Assembly (NCBI GenBank): GCA_028248455.1
Contig: JAOKHV010000011.1
Span: 1 to 51,951 of the forward strand
Reading direction: 5' to 3'
From: Ascidiaceihabitans sp.
Lineage (GTDB): Bacteria > Pseudomonadota > Alphaproteobacteria > Rhodobacterales > Rhodobacteraceae
Length of the DNA stretch: 51,951 nucleotides
The number at the start of each line of letters is the position of its first letter. Position 1 is the first letter of the stretch. Below, piece after piece: positions 36,568-45,209 of this stretch. A program made the translations under genes and the position numbers. The notes below the pieces were generated by a model, which saw only the letters and a program-made list of their open reading frames with translations, searched no databases and was not told the DNA's origin.

Positions 36568-37584
36568 ATGAACAAATTCGTATTGGGTGCTGTTGCATCC
36601 ACAGTCTCGTTTACATTCGCACTGGAAGCGGCTGCGACTGAATGGAACGTATCTGTCTGGGGCAAACGCCGCGCATTTACTGAGCACGTTGAGAAGTTGG
36701 CTGAGTTGGTTTCGGAGAAGACCAATGGCGAGTTCACAATGAACGTGAGCTATGGCGGCCTGTCCAAGAACCGTGAAAACCTTGATGGAATCAGCATTGG
36801 TGCATTCGAGATGGCACAGTTCTGTGCTGGTTATCATCGCGACAAAAACCGTGTTGTAACTGTTTTGGAACTACCATTCTTGGGCGTTGAAAATCTTGCG
36901 CAAGAAGTTGCCGTATCTTCAGCAGTTTACGCACACCCAGCTGCGACTGAAGAAATGGCGCAATGGAATGCTAAGCTGTTGATGACGTCACCAATGCCAC
37001 AGTATAACTTGGTTGGTACTGGCGAGCCACGTCAAACTTTGGCTGATTTCGAAGGTATGCGCGTTCGTGCAACCGGGGGTATCGGCAAAGCATTTTCAGC
37101 GGTTGGTGGTGTTCCAACATCTGTAACAGCGACTGAAGCATATCAAGCTATGGAAGGTGGATTGGTCGATACGGTTGCGTTCGCACAGCACGCGCACCTG
37201 TCATTCGGCACAATCAATCAAGCGACTTGGTGGACTGCCAACCTGAACCCAGGAACCGTGAACTGCCCAGTTGTTGTGAACATCGATGCTTACGACGATC
37301 TGTCTGATGCAGAACGTGAAGCACTTGATAGCTCAATCCCAGAAGCGTTGGATCACTATTTGGCCAACTACGGTGAATTGTTGGGCCGTTGGGATGCTGT
37401 GTTGGAAGAAAAAGGCGTTCAAAAGGTTGAAATTAACGATGATGTCATCGCCGAATTCCGCGCCAAGGCCGCTGATCCGATCCGTGACGAATGGATCGCA
37501 GACATGGAAGCGCAAGGCCTACCAGGCCAAGAGCTATATGACCTAGTTGTGAAGACTTTGGCAGAAGCCAAAGCTGCAAACTAA
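36568..37584 (+). CDS. dctP: TRAP transporter substrate-binding protein
   Basis: A 338-residue periplasmic DctP-family solute receptor. The signal peptide is cleaved after about residue 23 (LEAAATEW). The carboxylate-binding arginine region is MRVRATGGIGKAFSAVGGVP near residue 165. WWTANLNPGTVNCPVVVNID lies in the usual ligand-cavity region. It heads a dctPQM operon, with a hairpin between it and dctQ. The natural ligand, probably an organic acid or osmolyte, cannot be told from sequence. Confidence 0.92.
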   Translation: MNKFVLGAVASTVSFTFALEAAATEWNVSVWGKRRAFTEHVEKLAELVSEKTNGEFTMNVSYGGLSKNRENLDGISIGAFEMAQFCAGYHRDKNRVVTVLELPFLGVENLAQEVAVSSAVYAHPAATEEMAQWNAKLLMTSPMPQYNLVGTGEPRQTLADFEGMRVRATGGIGKAFSAVGGVPTSVTATEAYQAMEGGLVDTVAFAQHAHLSFGTINQATWWTANLNPGTVNCPVVVNIDAYDDLSDAEREALDSSIPEALDHYLANYGELLGRWDAVLEEKGVQKVEINDDVIAEFRAKAADPIRDEWIADMEAQGLPGQELYDLVVKTLAEAKAAN

Positions 37585-37603
37585 GCCTCAATTCCTATCA
37601 ATA

Positions 37604-37629
37604 GGCCGTCCCGCACATTTGGGGCGGCC
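37604..37629 (+). promoter_or_regulatory. Hairpin between dctP and dctQ
   Basis: GGCCGTCCC pairs with GGGGCGGCC (9 bp, one G-T) around an 8-nt loop, without a T-run. It probably stabilises the upstream dctP mRNA, allowing more receptor than permease. Confidence 0.6.
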
Positions 37630-37664
37630 TAACTATCTAAAACATACTCGGGGGGAGTAGACCA

Positions 37665-38294
37665 ATGGCAGGATCAGCTGCGGTACTGGAGGATCCCAGT
37701 CTGCTGAGTAGATTGGATCGAGCATTGTTGCCGCTGGAGCGTTTCTGCGCTTTGATCAGCGGCCTTGCGATTTTTTCTCTAATGTTCTTGGCTGCGTACT
37801 CTGTCACGACCCGTAAATTCTTTGGTGCGCCGATGATGGGTTACGTTGACCTGATCGAGAGTGCGATGCCAATTATCGCTATTATGGGTGTTGCTTACGT
37901 CCAGCGTGATGGCACGCACATCCGCATGGATATGTTGGTTTCCAAGCTAAGTGGTCGCACACTTTGGTTGTTCGAGCTGATCTCTATTCTATTGATCCTC
38001 ATCCTCATGGTTGCTCTGACTTGGGGATCTTGGGATCATTTTATGCGCTCTTTTGACTGCGCACGCCCGCTGTGTAGTAAAGACAGCACCACCGATATTT
38101 ACCTTCCGCTATGGCCATCCAAACTGGTCGTTCCGTTTGCATTTGGCGTTCTGTCGCTGCGCTTGATTTTGCAGGCATGGGGCTATGGCCGTGCATTTGT
38201 ATTCGGCCTTGAAAACCCTGCTGGCGTTCCTTTGACCTTGTCGGTAGCTCAACAGGCTGCAATTGAAGCGCGCGCACTTGAGGGAGCAGACTGA
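37665..38294 (+). CDS. dctQ: TRAP transporter small permease
   Basis: A 209-residue DctQ-type membrane protein with four hydrophobic helices. The conserved VQRDGTHIRMDML loop lies near residue 83. GGGGGAG precedes the ATG by 7 nt. Its TGA overlaps the dctM ATG. Confidence 0.92.
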   Translation: MAGSAAVLEDPSLLSRLDRALLPLERFCALISGLAIFSLMFLAAYSVTTRKFFGAPMMGYVDLIESAMPIIAIMGVAYVQRDGTHIRMDMLVSKLSGRTLWLFELISILLILILMVALTWGSWDHFMRSFDCARPLCSKDSTTDIYLPLWPSKLVVPFAFGVLSLRLILQAWGYGRAFVFGLENPAGVPLTLSVAQQAAIEARALEGAD

Positions 38295-39697
38295 TGGATA
38301 GCATTTCAATCGGATTGTGGGTCAGCGGCGGTATGCTGGTCATGGTGTTGCTGGGCATGCGTGTGGCCTTTGCCGCAGGTATGGCGGGATTTGCAGGCCT
38401 CGTTTGGCTGAGGTGGAATGGATATGATTATGACCCTGAGAAGTTTGGCAAAGCGCTGCAAGTCAGTGTGCGAATTGCAGGCCTAACGCCGCAATCAAAG
38501 GTCAGCGCGAATGTTTTGTCATTGATCCCTGTGTTCATTCTGATCGGATACTTGGCCTATTACGCCAAACTAACAACCGCCCTGTTCGAGGCCTGCAAAC
38601 GTTGGTTCGCATGGGTGCCGGGCGGCTTGGCTGTTTCAACCGTCTTCGCCACCGCTGGTTTTGCCGCGGTGTCTGGTGCTTCGGTGGCCACGGCTGCCGT
38701 ATTCGCCCGTATCGCCATCCCTGAGATGTTGAAAATCGGCTATAACAAACAATTTGCGGCCGGTGTTGTGGCGGCGGGCGGCACGCTGGCCTCGCTTATC
38801 CCGCCCTCAGCGATCCTAGTGATCTACGCGATTATCGTTGAGCAGGACGTAGGCAAGCTGTTGCTCGCGGGCTTCATCCCCGGGGCGTTCTCGGCGGTGG
38901 TCTATGCGATCTTGATTATCGGGATTGCGATGACCTTCAAAAACGTCGGTCCACCTGTGCGCGGATTTACATGGAAGCAACGCTTTGAATCCTTACCGCC
39001 CGCTTTGCCAATCGTCTTGGTTGTCGTGATCATCATCTTCTTCGTCTACAACCCCTTTGGCGATGCATGGGGAACCCCGACCGAGGGGGGCGCGATTGGT
39101 GCCTTTATCGTCTTCGTCATGGCGATGTATCGCGGTATGCGCTGGGGCCAGTTGAAAGAAGCCCTGCTTGAAACAGCCAAACTGACGGTGATGATTTTTA
39201 CCATCATCTGGGGCGTGCTGATCTATGTGCGCTTCCTTGGGTTCGCCAAACTGCCAGACGCCTTTTCGGATTGGATAGTATCGCTAGATATGGCACCGCT
39301 CACGATTCTGATTTGCATCCTTTTGGCCTATGCAGTCTTGGGCATGTTCATGGACGCTATTGGGATGTTGTTGCTGACCTTGCCTGTGGTTTACCCTGCA
39401 GTCATGGCGTTGAATGGCGGCGAATACGTGACGGCTGCTGACAGTGCCTTTGGCATGTCAGGCCCAATGTGTGCCATCTGGTTCGGGATATTGGTGGTCA
39501 AAATGGCAGAATTTTGTTTGATCACCCCGCCCATCGGACTCAACTGTTTTGTTGTGGCTGGTGTGCGCGATGACTTGACCGTTCAGGACGTGTTCAAAGG
39601 TGTGATGCCCTTCTTCTTGGCTGATGCTGTGACGATAGCGTTATTGGTTTCATTTCCAGGCATAGTTCTTTGGTTGCCATCTTTGGTTGGAAGCTAA
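38294..39697 (+). CDS. dctM: TRAP transporter large permease
   Basis: A 467-residue DctM-family permease with about twelve hydrophobic helices. Typical segments are ATAGFAAVSGASVATAA near residue 120 and AAGGTLASLIPPSAILVIYA near residue 160. Its ATG overlaps the dctQ stop. Base composition is uneven inside the gene: the rows at 38641 and 38761 count 68 and 70 % G+C, against 47 % at 39301 and about 52 % in dctQ. Confidence 0.94.
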   Translation: MDSISIGLWVSGGMLVMVLLGMRVAFAAGMAGFAGLVWLRWNGYDYDPEKFGKALQVSVRIAGLTPQSKVSANVLSLIPVFILIGYLAYYAKLTTALFEACKRWFAWVPGGLAVSTVFATAGFAAVSGASVATAAVFARIAIPEMLKIGYNKQFAAGVVAAGGTLASLIPPSAILVIYAIIVEQDVGKLLLAGFIPGAFSAVVYAILIIGIAMTFKNVGPPVRGFTWKQRFESLPPALPIVLVVVIIIFFVYNPFGDAWGTPTEGGAIGAFIVFVMAMYRGMRWGQLKEALLETAKLTVMIFTIIWGVLIYVRFLGFAKLPDAFSDWIVSLDMAPLTILICILLAYAVLGMFMDAIGMLLLTLPVVYPAVMALNGGEYVTAADSAFGMSGPMCAIWFGILVVKMAEFCLITPPIGLNCFVVAGVRDDLTVQDVFKGVMPFFLADAVTIALLVSFPGIVLWLPSLVGS

Positions 39698-40018
39698 TGC
39701 TCTGAAGTGATGATTTCTTTTAAAAAAATCATAAGAAGGATTTATGAAATTGTGGTCAAAAAGCAGTTTAAAATCGTTAATCATGACTTTTCTTGATCGT
39801 CATTAAAGTCAGTTTTTTGACTATCAATTTCCTACTTTCTAGATGGGGGCTGATAACGAATTTATCGAAGTGGCCACTTTCGACGTGGTGTTTTTATTGG
39901 TAACCAAAAGTGATTTTTGGGTAGGTCGTTAAATGTTCCAATGTTTGAAAGTTACGAACTTGTAAAAAATATTTTTCTGGGCATCAATTGGGTACCTTTG
40001 TCAAAGTTAGGTTGCGAG
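39698..40018. other. AT-rich stretch at the left edge of the island
   Basis: No confident gene. An ATGATTT/AAATCAT stem follows dctM at 39712-39732 and may be a weak terminator. A 20-codon frame with AGAAGGA upstream (39744-39806, MKLWSKSSLKSLIMTFLDRH) is possible but unsupported. Base composition drops sharply here. Confidence 0.4.
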
Positions 40019-40939
40019 ATGTCTAAATATTTATCCGTACAGAGAAGACTACATCAAATTCTCGAGAGAGCTAATTTTGGTGATAACATTAGTCGAAGAA
40101 CTGATATTTTTTTAACGGTTTTAGTCATCGTTAATGTCATATCAGTCACTTTGGAGTCAGTGCCACAACTTTACGTGGCTCAAGGTAAGGCTTTTGCAAA
40201 CCTAGAGATGTTTAGTGTCGCAGTTTTTACGCTAGAATACCTTGCTAGATTGTGGACTGCACCCGCCAAAGGACACGCAAACATAGGGTTTATCCTCTCG
40301 TGTAAGTGCCGATTACAGTACATTTTCAGCTTTGGTGGGATCATTGATCTTTTATCAATATTGCCGTTTTACCTGCGATCGTTTTTTCCCTACTTAGATT
40401 TAAGAGTTTTGCGGGCATTGAGGCTTTTACGAATCCTAAAACTTTCAAATTATAACTCAGCAATGGAAGATCTCTTTGAGGCCATTTTTGAAGAGAGAAA
40501 GTCACTTTATGCTGCTTTGTACCTTTTTATTATTGTGTTCATTGTTTCATCATCCCTGATGTATTTTGCTGAAAACCGGGTGCATCCAACAGGCTTCAAA
40601 TCAATTCCAGACTCTATGTATTGGGCTATGATAACCTTAACGACAGTTGGTTACGGTGACGTGACCCCGATTACTGCAGCTGGGAAGTTTATTGCTGTGG
40701 CTTCGGCGGTTTCGGGAGTCGTTGTGGTCGCCTTAGTCACCGGTATAATCGCTTCTTCTTTTAACGCTCAAATGGAAAGGCGAAAAATTATTTTTGAGGA
40801 ACAAGTGCGTAAAGCGCTTTTAGATGGTATTTTAGATAATTCTGAAAAAGAAGACCTTGAAGAACTTAGAAAACGGTTTGGTATGTCTAAACGACGAGCC
40901 GACGCTCTTGTCGAACAAGTAAAGAATGTTCGACTATAA
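40019..40939 (+). CDS. Voltage-gated-type potassium channel
   Basis: A 306-residue six-helix ion channel from the ATG at 40019; an upstream ATG at 39941 would add 26 residues. S4 has the regular Arg spacing LRVLRALRLLRILKLS. The pore has the potassium selectivity filter TTVGYGD. The C-terminal 60 residues are cytoplasmic, charged and helical, ending with a LRKRFGMSKRRADALVEQV helix. It is convergent with the methyltransferase, whose stop is 2 nt away. Confidence 0.9.
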   Translation: MSKYLSVQRRLHQILERANFGDNISRRTDIFLTVLVIVNVISVTLESVPQLYVAQGKAFANLEMFSVAVFTLEYLARLWTAPAKGHANIGFILSCKCRLQYIFSFGGIIDLLSILPFYLRSFFPYLDLRVLRALRLLRILKLSNYNSAMEDLFEAIFEERKSLYAALYLFIIVFIVSSSLMYFAENRVHPTGFKSIPDSMYWAMITLTTVGYGDVTPITAAGKFIAVASAVSGVVVVALVTGIIASSFNAQMERRKIIFEEQVRKALLDGILDNSEKEDLEELRKRFGMSKRRADALVEQVKNVRL

Positions 40940-40941
40940 AA

Positions 40942-41643
40942 TTAAGTTGGAAACTTTGCTGATTGGGTAATGCCATTTGAGGGAAGATCTGTTCGTCTGG
41001 AATTATTTTTTTTGATGACAAAGGTCGTGTCAAAAGGGAGGTCAATGTGTTCAACACAGACGGCTGTGTTAAGCTGAGCATTGCACCGATTCAAGATATT
41101 TTTTTTATTCGCATAAAAAATTTTTCCACTTGAAATGTGTGTGGTGTCACTTGTCTGTAGGTTAAAAATTAACATTTTTTGGGTCTTGGACCAACATTCT
41201 GTTAAGTTTTTAAAAATATGGTTTTCCCAATCTAAAGCATTGTGAGTTGCAGCAAGATTATATGTTCCAGACATTAAGCACACGTCCACATCACTATGAG
41301 GTTTTGACCCGACGGTAAATTTAGCCCAACGTAGGTCGTAGTTTTTGGTACAATATTTTATTAGATCTGTGGAAATGTCGGCACCAAAATAACGTATATT
41401 TTTTGGATTATATTTTGTGGCGATGTAATTCACTAGAGCACCGTAACCACACCCTATGTCACCTATAGATAGTTCCAAGTTGTTTTGGAGCTTAAGCATT
41501 TCTTTTATCATAATCTCAAAGCGCAATTCTTGCCGAGCTTTGCTTATCCAGTAACTACCCTCAGCAGTAGCACCATATTTCTTAAATCTACGACTGTATT
41601 TATTTTCTAAGTCGTTGTCGAAGGATTTTCTTATTTTGAACAA
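40942..41643 (-). CDS. Class I SAM-dependent methyltransferase
   Basis: A 233-residue protein with SAM motif I IGDIGCGYGALVNYI near residues 59-73, followed by FGADIS as the acidic end of strand beta2. There is no secretion signal. The substrate is unknown; its AT-rich codon use matches the surrounding island. Confidence 0.8.
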   Translation of the reverse strand: MFKIRKSFDNDLENKYSRRFKKYGATAEGSYWISKARQELRFEIMIKEMLKLQNNLELSIGDIGCGYGALVNYIATKYNPKNIRYFGADISTDLIKYCTKNYDLRWAKFTVGSKPHSDVDVCLMSGTYNLAATHNALDWENHIFKNLTECWSKTQKMLIFNLQTSDTTHISSGKIFYANKKNILNRCNAQLNTAVCVEHIDLPFDTTFVIKKNNSRRTDLPSNGITQSAKFPT

Positions 41644-41800
41644 AGTCCCTCTTCCTGCTAAATTCGATAAAATAAAAAATTTTTAGACCTAATACTCGTG
41701 TATTAAATGTAATAACTGTATAGTATATAATTCATTCATAATGAAACAAAATCGTTATTTTTCATTAAACATTATTAAGTTAGATAGAAGCGGTATTCGG

Positions 41801-42193
41801 ATGAAAAACTTTGTGCTCGTCAGTCTATTACTCTTGTTGACGAATTCAGTCACATATTGGTTCAGTCGTGAAATCAGTGGTTTCGTCACTCCAAATAAAG
41901 TATCAATAATCTCTGAAATCCAACTAAAAACAAATTGTGATTTGATTAATAAATCATTTCTTATCAAAGATTTAGATACAAGCAAAGTTGTCGTCTTCAA
42001 CCTAAGTAAAGCTTACTTACAAACTGTTGAGGGCAACTCACTTCAAATTCAAATGAATCCTAAGTTCAGCGATGTAACTTCTGATTTTGAAGTTCACAAA
42101 GCTACCAAGAAGATGGAAATTGAATTGGATTGCAATATCTCAAATAAATTAAAAGATACTCTAAATTCGCTCAGAAACACTTTCAAAAATTAA
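41801..42193 (+). CDS. Hypothetical membrane-anchored or secreted protein
   Basis: 130 residues from the ATG at 41801 (AGAAGCGG upstream). The first 20 residues (MKNFVLVSLLLLLTNSVTYW) form a signal or anchor helix; the rest is polar with two cysteines (NCDLINKS and LDCNIS) that could pair. Not recognised. An ATG at 41741 would add 20 residues of poor quality. Confidence 0.55.
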   Translation: MKNFVLVSLLLLLTNSVTYWFSREISGFVTPNKVSIISEIQLKTNCDLINKSFLIKDLDTSKVVVFNLSKAYLQTVEGNSLQIQMNPKFSDVTSDFEVHKATKKMEIELDCNISNKLKDTLNSLRNTFKN

Positions 42194-42345
42194 GGCACTT
42201 GGGATCTTTTGAAGATGTAAGTTAAGATCTTGGCTGATTTTTAAATATTTTATCAATTCGTTTGTGCCAATTAGACTGTCGTCTACAACGCTGCAGATGG
42301 CAGTGGTGTTCTGCTAAGCTTAATGTGCAGAGTAATTAATTCCTT

Positions 42346-42792
42346 TTAATATGCAAAACCTAGTACTTCACACTGTGTGACAGCATTTAACGCGGCTAAC
42401 TGGGTGTTTACAATTTGCGTCCATTTTTGGCTGCCAAATGCGCTCAGAAAAGCACCATCCACTTTTTGTAAGATTGATGTGCAATTACCATAGCTTCCTG
42501 GATTAACGGTTTCATTCAATCGATCTGCGTTGGATGAGCAGTGGAGGAGGGTATTACCCAAAGGCTGTTCCTCATTGTCCATATAAATCACTGAAGCACC
42601 AGAAACGGCCCTTCCGGTGGTATTCTTAAGTTGAAGTGAAAGTACGTAATTTGCTACTGAACCAGTCGAATTACTATCAAACTCTAGTTTTACATTGCAG
42701 GGCATGTTGGCACTCAATGCCACGGTGCTGTACATGCTTAAAGCTAATATTAATCCAATTGGTGAGAATTTTTTAAACTTTGCTTTGAGCAT
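42346..42792 (-). CDS. Hypothetical secreted protein
   Basis: 148 residues. A clear signal peptide is cleaved after TVALSA near residue 28. The mature part contains four cysteines and a beta-rich pattern (CNVKLEFDSNSTGSVANYVL, then LQLKNTTGRAV) like small extracellular or periplasmic domains. No family recognised. Confidence 0.65.
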   Translation of the reverse strand: MLKAKFKKFSPIGLILALSMYSTVALSANMPCNVKLEFDSNSTGSVANYVLSLQLKNTTGRAVSGASVIYMDNEEQPLGNTLLHCSSNADRLNETVNPGSYGNCTSILQKVDGAFLSAFGSQKWTQIVNTQLAALNAVTQCEVLGFAY

Positions 42793-43005
42793 ATAATAAA
42801 AGCTCCCTTCCTATGAAGTCCGTACGAAGCGATTTGATTTCAAGCCAACTAGATATTGAGGGTCTATCAGTTTGATCCAAGTTGCAATGAATATCAGATG
42901 GATAAAGCTATAAACATAATAGTTAATGATTACATTTTTCTGTTTTATGTCTATCAGTAGTGTTTGATTGTTGCTTTGGTTCAAAGTGTTGTGTATTTTT
43001 GGATT

Positions 43006-43458
43006 ATGAATACTCGTTTGCAACAAAAATACAAAAGCACTAAAAAATCTCGACATCTCAACATTAAGTCTCTTAATTACAAGCTTAAGTTTTTTGACGA
43101 GTTTGACGTAACTTTGGGCGATATAATGCGCGGTGAACGGGCCACTCAAGGAATATCAGTCACTGATGTTCGCTTGGAGCTGCGTCTCAGAAAATCTCAC
43201 ATAATCGCAATTGAAGCTGGTGATTTATCTGCTTTTAATAGCAAAATTTTTATCCCAAATTACATAAAAGTATATGCTGCCTACTTGGGCATGGACCCCT
43301 CTATGACTTTTGAAATTTTTTGTTGGGAAACTGGTTTTCAACTTCAGGACGTTACTCGTCGCTCTTTCGTCATGCGAGCTTATGATAATACGCTGAAATT
43401 CGTTCATCGCTTTTCCCTAGAGTTTTCTTGGCCAGTACGTCTGCGTCTCATTGAGTAA
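43006..43458 (+). CDS. RodZ-like helix-turn-helix protein, short form
   Basis: 150 residues from the ATG at 43006. The core (FDVTLGDIMRGERATQGISV through RKSHIIAIEAGDLSAF and FIPNYIKVYAAYLGMDP) matches the N-terminal HTH of the RodZ-like proteins of Rhodobacteraceae, which I recall as several hundred residues long. Here the protein stops soon after the HTH, with no visible membrane helix or periplasmic part. It may be a truncated paralogue. Confidence 0.7.
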   Translation: MNTRLQQKYKSTKKSRHLNIKSLNYKLKFFDEFDVTLGDIMRGERATQGISVTDVRLELRLRKSHIIAIEAGDLSAFNSKIFIPNYIKVYAAYLGMDPSMTFEIFCWETGFQLQDVTRRSFVMRAYDNTLKFVHRFSLEFSWPVRLRLIE

Positions 43459-43722
43459 AATTTAACATTTATCATTAAAATAAGCCTATGAAATAAAATA
43501 TTTATTGAGAATCTGCGCTTTACAATGATCTTAAAGCGTATGATTTTAAGCAATTTGTGATTATTTGGCAACATTTTTTGCTATATATAGTTAAATTCTA
43601 TACGAATTATCTATTAGCAGTGTGCTACCATAGTCGTCTGTAGATACCCTTTTTTGCTGATGGATCTTTTTGATAATTCTATTAATTTTTAGAAAATAAA
43701 TATAAAAAGAGAGCGGAATAAA

Positions 43723-43845
43723 ATGAGCGACACTTCACATACTACTGGTTATGTTTTTTGGCACTTCGTGCGATTAGTTCTAACGGTAGCGATTATAAGT
43801 TTGCCAATTTTTGCAGTTGTTTTTGGTATTGGGAAATTGTTTTAA
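43723..43845 (+). CDS. Small membrane protein, 40 residues
   Basis: A short frame starting MSDTSHTTGYVFWHFVRLVL with a GAGCGGA Shine-Dalgarno 7 nt upstream. Residues 17-38 form a hydrophobic helix. Size, ribosome site and a single helix are consistent with a real small membrane protein; no homologue recognised. Confidence 0.5.
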   Translation: MSDTSHTTGYVFWHFVRLVLTVAIISLPIFAVVFGIGKLF

Positions 43846-43917
43846 ATTCATAAGCCAACATTCTTATGGCTAACACGAGTTTTCCCCTTTAATTTTGAGT
43901 ATTAGTAATGTGATGTT

Positions 43918-44319
43918 ATGAAGGGTAGGGGCTTGTCACAGATTAAACAAACTATTGTCATTGGTATTCAGATATTTTTTCTGAATGCACAGCTCACTTG
44001 TGCGCAGGGTTTTGATAGGGGTTTCTCGGCTTACATGTTGGGCGATTATGAAACAGCTATAATAGAATGGCGAAACAAAGCGAGTTTGGGTAGCGTTACA
44101 GCCATGGCCAACTTAGGAAATATGTATGAGGTTGGTGCTGGTGTTGAGCAAAGCTATATTCATGCTCATCAATGGTATAATTTGGCAGCATCAAATGGTG
44201 ATTTAACAGCACGAGAAAATAAAGAAATTATGGAGAAGTCCATGTCAGCGGACGAAGTATTTTCTGCAATATCTCAGGCAAGAAAATGCATGTCCAGCGG
44301 ATACGTTAATTGTTTCTGA
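43918..44319 (+). CDS. Secreted Sel1-repeat protein
   Basis: 133 residues. The signal peptide ends near TCAQG (residue 30). Two Sel1/TPR-like units follow: YMLGDYETAIIEWRNKASLG and AMANLGNMYEVGAGVEQSY, then HAHQWYNLAASNGD. The C-terminus has a CMSSGYVNCF tail with two cysteines. Small Sel1 proteins often scaffold envelope complexes; the partner is unknown. Confidence 0.75.
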   Translation: MKGRGLSQIKQTIVIGIQIFFLNAQLTCAQGFDRGFSAYMLGDYETAIIEWRNKASLGSVTAMANLGNMYEVGAGVEQSYIHAHQWYNLAASNGDLTARENKEIMEKSMSADEVFSAISQARKCMSSGYVNCF

Positions 44320-44455
44320 AGATTGGGTATCTGTTTAAAAGATTGACGGTTTCAGGCTGTAGTAAAGCCTTAAAGAACTTAAATAGTTATTGGAAATATG
44401 TTTATAAAAAATTTAATTTTGTAAAAGATTTCAAAATTTTGTAGATAACGCTTTT

Positions 44456-45142
44456 TTATGTCCAGGATCTGTAAGGTCCACTATCTAGATGTACGAAGTT
44501 TGTATAGCTTCCCACCCCTCCGAGAGTGTTTGCTCTGACAATTTTGGCTAATTGTTTTGGGCTTTTTCCATCGACAGAAAAATCTATCGCCTTACCTAAA
44601 ATATGCATTGAGTTTTTTGCAACCTTATAACTACCTCTCCGGAGGCTTTCGTTAGTTTTCTTAGAACGATATCCTGAATGAACATTTACAGTTAAAACTT
44701 CATTCTTTTTTGAGCAAGTTGCACAAACCTTAAGAAAATCTCTTAATACAATAAAATCAATTTCTTTAATTTCATTTGTACGCCAGTCTTTTAAGAGATC
44801 GTTTAGCTCCGAAATTTGATTACTTGTGAGTTTATGTTCTTTTTGAAATTTTAACGAAATTTTTTGTTTTGTATTCGAATTGATCATGTCTACTTTGAAA
44901 TCTTTAGCTAAGACGATTTTTTTTGTCTCACTAGATATTAATTGGTTAGCAAATTTTATTTCAGGCTCCGGGTCATTGAACCAATTTGTGCCAGTGAGTT
45001 TTTGTTTATTCCGAGGCTGTAAGGGATCTGAAAACAGCCCAAGATTTCGCTCAAAATCCACCAAAGGTTGAGCGGGTAACAATGTTGGGCTCAAAATCAG
45101 TGATAAAAATAAACGACGAGAAATTTTAGTTTTGTTAACCAT
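44456..45142 (-). CDS. DUF882/M15-type peptidoglycan peptidase-like exported protein
   Basis: 228 residues from the ATG at 45142. The N-terminus SRRLFLSLILSPTLLPA has a twin-arginine-like signal. The C-terminal half carries the zinc-type pattern of DUF882/YcbK proteins: HSGYRSKKTNESLR, SMHILGKAIDF and NFVHLDSGPYRSW. It probably cuts cell-wall peptides in the periplasm. A sigma-54-type sequence at 45153-45168 would place the transcript start almost exactly at this ATG, so either the message is leaderless or that promoter match is fortuitous. An ATG at 45157 would precede it. Confidence 0.8.
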   Translation of the reverse strand: MVNKTKISRRLFLSLILSPTLLPAQPLVDFERNLGLFSDPLQPRNKQKLTGTNWFNDPEPEIKFANQLISSETKKIVLAKDFKVDMINSNTKQKISLKFQKEHKLTSNQISELNDLLKDWRTNEIKEIDFIVLRDFLKVCATCSKKNEVLTVNVHSGYRSKKTNESLRRGSYKVAKNSMHILGKAIDFSVDGKSPKQLAKIVRANTLGGVGSYTNFVHLDSGPYRSWT

Positions 45143-45152
45143 ATTATTGAAG

Positions 45153-45168
45153 AGCAACTAACATACCA
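45153..45168 (-). promoter_or_regulatory. Candidate sigma-54 promoter before the DUF882 gene
   Basis: On the minus strand TGGTATGTTAGTTGCT has GG-N10-GC exact spacing and a TTGCT -12 block. The predicted start (about 45142) coincides with the ATG. Confidence 0.45.
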
Positions 45169-45209
45169 AAGAAGCATCATATAAACAGAATATTAGGCAC
45201 TCTTAAGGA

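Noticed and set aside
39744-39806. 20-codon frame with AGAAGGA upstream
   Set aside because: Too short to support without conservation; listed only within the gap description.
43567-43582. Sigma-54-like TGGCAACATTTTTTGC upstream of the 40-residue gene
   Set aside because: Spacing between GG and GC is 11, not 10, and it lies about 140 nt before the start.
43848-43875. AGCCA/TGGCT hairpin after the 40-residue gene as terminator
   Set aside because: The stem is only about 5 bp and no T-run follows directly.
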